The position numbers and the translations under genes were made by a program. Positions 6,457-8,006 of a stretch of 8,006 nt of DNA are shown here, in pieces. The stretch comes from Allobutyricicoccus pentlandensis (GTDB taxonomy: Bacteria > Bacillota > Clostridia > Oscillospirales > QAMX01), in contig CAJFPH010000048.1 of assembly GCA_904398645.1 (NCBI GenBank), forward strand, positions 1 through 8,006, in the 5' to 3' direction. A model generated the notes under the pieces. It ran no database searches and was not told where the DNA came from. It saw only the letters and a list, made by a program, of their open reading frames with translations. Position 1 is the stretch's first letter; each line of letters begins with the position of its first letter.

Positions 6457-6490
6457 GAGGTCTTATCATGGAAGAGGTCTTATCATGGAA
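6457..6490 (+). repeat. 17-bp tandem duplication of a ribosome binding site and start codon
   Basis: GAGGTCTTATCATGGAA occurs at 6457-6473 and again, directly adjoining and without a mismatch, at 6474-6490. Each copy holds a purine-rich site, a seven-base spacer and an ATG. The first copy has the full AGGAGG (6455-6460) before ATG 6468. The second has only AGAGG before ATG 6485, the true start of the aldo/keto reductase. Because 17 is not a multiple of three, the two ATGs are in different frames. Confidence 0.95.
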
Positions 6491-6497
6491 TATGTGA
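6468..6497 (+). other. Nine-codon upstream ORF overlapping the aldo/keto reductase start
   Basis: The ATG at 6468 has the best ribosome binding site in the area (AGGAGG, seven bases away). It opens a nine-residue frame, MEEVLSWNM, that stops at TGA 6495-6497, ten bases past the reductase ATG at 6485. It is a by-product of the 17-bp duplication. Ribosomes loading here would either lower reductase translation or feed it by termination and short backward reinitiation; the sequence alone does not say which. Confidence 0.45.
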
Positions 6498-7324
6498 CAC
6501 TCAATAACGGCGTCAAGATGCCTCAGCTCGGTTATGGTGTTTATCAAACTCCGCCGGAGGAAACCGAGCGCTGTGTATGGGACGCCATCAAAGTTGGCTA
6601 TCGAAGCATCGATGCCGCGCAGGCATATAACAACGAAGAGGGCGTAGGCAATGCCATCGTCAAATGCGGCCTTCCCAGAGAAGAGCTTTTTATTACCACA
6701 AAAATCTGGATTACCAATGCAGGGTATGAAAGAGCCAAGGCTTCTATCGACGTTTCTCTGAAAAAGCTTCAGTCAGACTATATCGACCTGCTCTTGATCC
6801 ACCAGCCGTTTGGTGATTACTACGATTCCTATCGTGCAATGGAAGAAGCCTATAATGCTGGAAAAGTACGTGCCATTGGCGTATCCAATTTTTATCCGGA
6901 CCGTTATCTGGACATCCAGCACTTTGCAGAAATCAAGCCGGCAGTCAATCAGGTTGAAACCCATGTGTTCCAGCAGCAGAAGCTGGCGAAGAAATACCTG
7001 AAAAAGTATGGCACGCAGATTATGTCCTGGGGACCTTTTGCGGAAGGCAAAAACGACTATTTTAACAACCCTGTTTTGAAGGACATCGGTGAGGCGCATG
7101 GCAAGACCGTAGCGCAGACAGCCCTGCGCTTTCTGCTCCAGAGCGATGTTATCTTAATCCCGAAGTCCACACATCTGGAACGGATGCAGGAGAACTACGA
7201 TATCTTTGATTTCTCTCTGACCGATGAGGAAATGAAAAAAATCGAAGCCTTGGATACAGGCAGGAGTCTGTTTTTCTCCCATTACGATCCGGCTACCGTA
7301 GAGTGGTTCATGAGTATTCTGTAA
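6485..7324 (+). CDS. Aldo/keto reductase
   Basis: This is a 279-residue cytosolic NAD(P)H-dependent carbonyl reductase of the aldo/keto reductase superfamily, single-domain TIM barrel. The catalytic tetrad is complete: D43 and Y48 in SIDAAQAYNNEEGVG, K73 in TTKIW and H106 in LLIHQP. The family signature GKVRAIGVSNF lies at 126-136, and the cofactor-binding loop IPKSTHLERMQEN (225-237) carries K227, S228, R233 and N237, which suggests NADPH preference. It resembles the YvgN/2,5-diketo-gluconate reductase type; the natural substrate cannot be told. The protein begins MEYVTLNNGVKMPQLGYGVYQ, as expected, so the 6485 start is right even though its ribosome binding site is weaker than that of the duplicated copy upstream. 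It ends in tandem stops TAATAG. It is the only gene of the redox locus on the plus strand, divergent from the TetR remnant. The reading frame is intact. Confidence 0.93.
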   Translation: MEYVTLNNGVKMPQLGYGVYQTPPEETERCVWDAIKVGYRSIDAAQAYNNEEGVGNAIVKCGLPREELFITTKIWITNAGYERAKASIDVSLKKLQSDYIDLLLIHQPFGDYYDSYRAMEEAYNAGKVRAIGVSNFYPDRYLDIQHFAEIKPAVNQVETHVFQQQKLAKKYLKKYGTQIMSWGPFAEGKNDYFNNPVLKDIGEAHGKTVAQTALRFLLQSDVILIPKSTHLERMQENYDIFDFSLTDEEMKKIEALDTGRSLFFSHYDPATVEWFMSIL

Positions 7325-7326
7325 TA

Positions 7327-7369
7327 GCAAGTGTCATCCCACTGGAAAGCAATACGGGATAAAACTTGC
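7327..7369 (+). other. Two-part stem structure just after the aldo/keto reductase stop
   Basis: GCAAGT (7327-7332) pairs with ACTTGC (7364-7369), and inside it ATCCC (7336-7340) pairs with GGGAT (7356-7360), separated by a three-by-three internal loop and closed by a 15-base loop. It begins two bases after the TAA stop. There is no T-tract, so it is not an intrinsic terminator; it may protect the 3' end of the transcript or be chance. Confidence 0.3.
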
Positions 7370-7417
7370 ATGGTCATCTACTACTCAGGCATATATACGT
7401 CCATAAGGCATCAAACG

Positions 7418-7448
7418 CCCTCTGTACAAAAGGCATCTGTACAGAGGG
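7418..7448. terminator. 11-bp perfect hairpin, possible weak or relic terminator
   Basis: CCCTCTGTACA (7418-7428) and TGTACAGAGGG (7438-7448) form a perfect stem with a nine-base loop. Neither side has a real T-tract (minus side continues CGTTTG). It lies 15 bp past the stop of the 36-codon minus-strand ORF, where a terminator for that lost gene would be expected, and about 94 bp past the aldo/keto reductase stop. Confidence 0.35.
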
Positions 7449-7463
7449 TATGCTCTGCCGCTG

Positions 7464-7574
7464 TTACTTGTAATATAGCATAGGGCTTTCAGCACATGTT
7501 GGTTCTTCGATATTTTCCGCGTCGCCATTTACAACAATCGTGCAGGGACTGTCAGCCGGCAGCATTAGCCACAT
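7464..7574 (-). pseudogene. 36-codon ORF, possible 3' end of a lost gene
   Basis: The frame starts MWLMLPADSPCTIVVNG and ends PTCAESPMLYYK. Composition and codon choice (GGC GAC GCG GAA AAT ATC GAA GAA) look like real coding DNA rather than spacer, yet there is no ribosome binding site and an in-frame TAA lies two codons before the ATG. A hairpin at 7418-7448 sits where a terminator would follow. I therefore read it as a C-terminal fragment whose upstream part has been lost, possibly cut at the terminator at 7592-7631. I do not recognise the family. It could also be a genuine small gene or chance. Confidence 0.25.
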
Positions 7575-7586
7575 GTTTTAACAAAG

Positions 7587-7640
7587 AAAAAAACGCTGTT
7601 ACAGGGCCTATAATTGCCTTGTAACAGCGTTGCTGTTTTT
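7587..7640. terminator. Strong intrinsic terminator after rlmD, usable in both directions
   Basis: AACGCTGTTACAGGGC (7592-7607) pairs over 16 positions (one G-T) with GCCTTGTAACAGCGTT (7616-7631) around the loop CTATAATT. On the minus strand the stem is followed at once by a run of seven T (A7 at 7587-7593), ideal for ending the methyltransferase transcript whose stop is 42 bp earlier. On the plus strand GCTGTTTTT follows, a weaker end for the aldo/keto reductase transcript. Confidence 0.85.
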
Positions 7641-7673
7641 ATCCGAATTCATGAGCAAAATCGAATATATATT

Positions 7674-8006
7674 TTACTTACGAACAAACTCACAAATAGT
7701 TTCAATGTGATATGTGGCCGGAAACAAATCAACACAGGTCATTCTTTTCACTCGATATCCACGCTTCTGGAATATTTCTATGTCCCTAGCCAAACTTGTC
7801 GGTTTGCAAGCGATATAAACAAGCCTATCCACGTTGAAATCCAAGATTTTTTCCAGAGCCCTGGGATGCACCCCTTCCCTCGGAGGATCTAACATAATCA
7901 AGTCCGGCACCTCGCCAAGTTCGTCAATAACCTTGAGCACATCTCCAGCCCAAAATGTACAATTATCCAGCTCGTTCAATTTCGCGTTTTCTTTTGCCGC
8001 TTCTAC
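7674..8006 (-). CDS. rlmD: 23S rRNA (uracil-5-)-methyltransferase RlmD/TrmA family, C-terminal part (cut by window edge)
   Basis: The last 110 residues of a SAM-dependent methyltransferase that makes 5-methyluridine in 23S rRNA. Visible from the edge inward: VEAAKENAKLN with the SAM-binding ENA segment, the acidic AGDV loop, LDPPREG (the DPPR motif), then YIACKPTSLARDI with the nucleophilic cysteine (residue 67 of this fragment), and a closing CVDLFPATYHIETI whose Glu is the conserved general base. These fix the TrmA/RlmC/RlmD superfamily. The N-terminal TRAM domain and iron-sulfur cysteines lie outside the window, so RlmD versus RlmCD or TrmA cannot be settled; RlmD-type annotation is usual in this phylum. 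The frame is open to the window edge, so the TTG at 7979 is internal. The strong terminator at 7592-7631 ends its transcript. Confidence 0.85.
   Translation of the reverse strand, partial: VEAAKENAKLNELDNCTFWAGDVLKVIDELGEVPDLIMLDPPREGVHPRALEKILDFNVDRLVYIACKPTSLARDIEIFQKRGYRVKRMTCVDLFPATYHIETICEFVRK

Overview
The window looks like a chromosomal piece of a Bacillota genome, most likely class Clostridia. The main reason is the minus-strand order plsX-acpP-rnc-(Elp3-like radical SAM)-smc, which is typical of clostridia. The lineage is inferred from gene order and protein motifs and was not tested by a search. The core operon is visibly GC-richer than the spacer upstream of it.

Layout. Positions 1-4213 hold the core operon, read right to left: an optional 39-codon ORF coupled to plsX, then plsX, acpP, rnc, a radical SAM protein and the first 386 codons of smc, cut by the window edge. 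Gaps are -1 to 13 bp, so the genes are probably co-transcribed. They link phospholipid and fatty-acid supply (PlsX, acyl carrier protein) to RNA processing (RNase III), probable tRNA modification (Elp3-like) and chromosome organisation (SMC). Positions 4214-5048 form an AT-rich spacer of about 830 bp with no gene I can support. It holds a leader/promoter zone, a 19-bp perfect hairpin that reads as a bidirectional terminator, and a 112-bp segment bounded by 11-bp inverted repeats.

Positions 5049-7324 are a redox locus in partial decay. On the minus strand lie a C-terminal remnant of a TetR-family regulator, a wrecked flavodoxin-type lipoprotein gene (three single-base indels plus an internal deletion), and an intact flavodoxin-fold oxidoreductase with an iron-sulfur-flavoprotein-like four-cysteine motif. 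Divergent from these, on the plus strand, is an intact aldo/keto reductase. A 17-bp tandem duplication has doubled its ribosome binding site and start codon, leaving a nine-codon upstream ORF that overlaps the true start. The likely original unit was a regulator controlling NAD(P)H- and flavin-dependent reductases; the regulator and one redox protein have been lost.

Positions 7325-7673 hold three hairpins and a 36-codon minus-strand ORF that may be the tail of a lost gene. Positions 7674-8006 are the C-terminal end of an RlmD-type 23S rRNA uracil-5 methyltransferase, followed by a strong terminator.

I found no CRISPR array, tRNA, rRNA or intact insertion sequence, and nothing that is convincingly a new multi-gene system. 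The most informative oddities are the duplicated start region of the aldo/keto reductase, the decayed neighbours opposite it, and the small ORF coupled to plsX.
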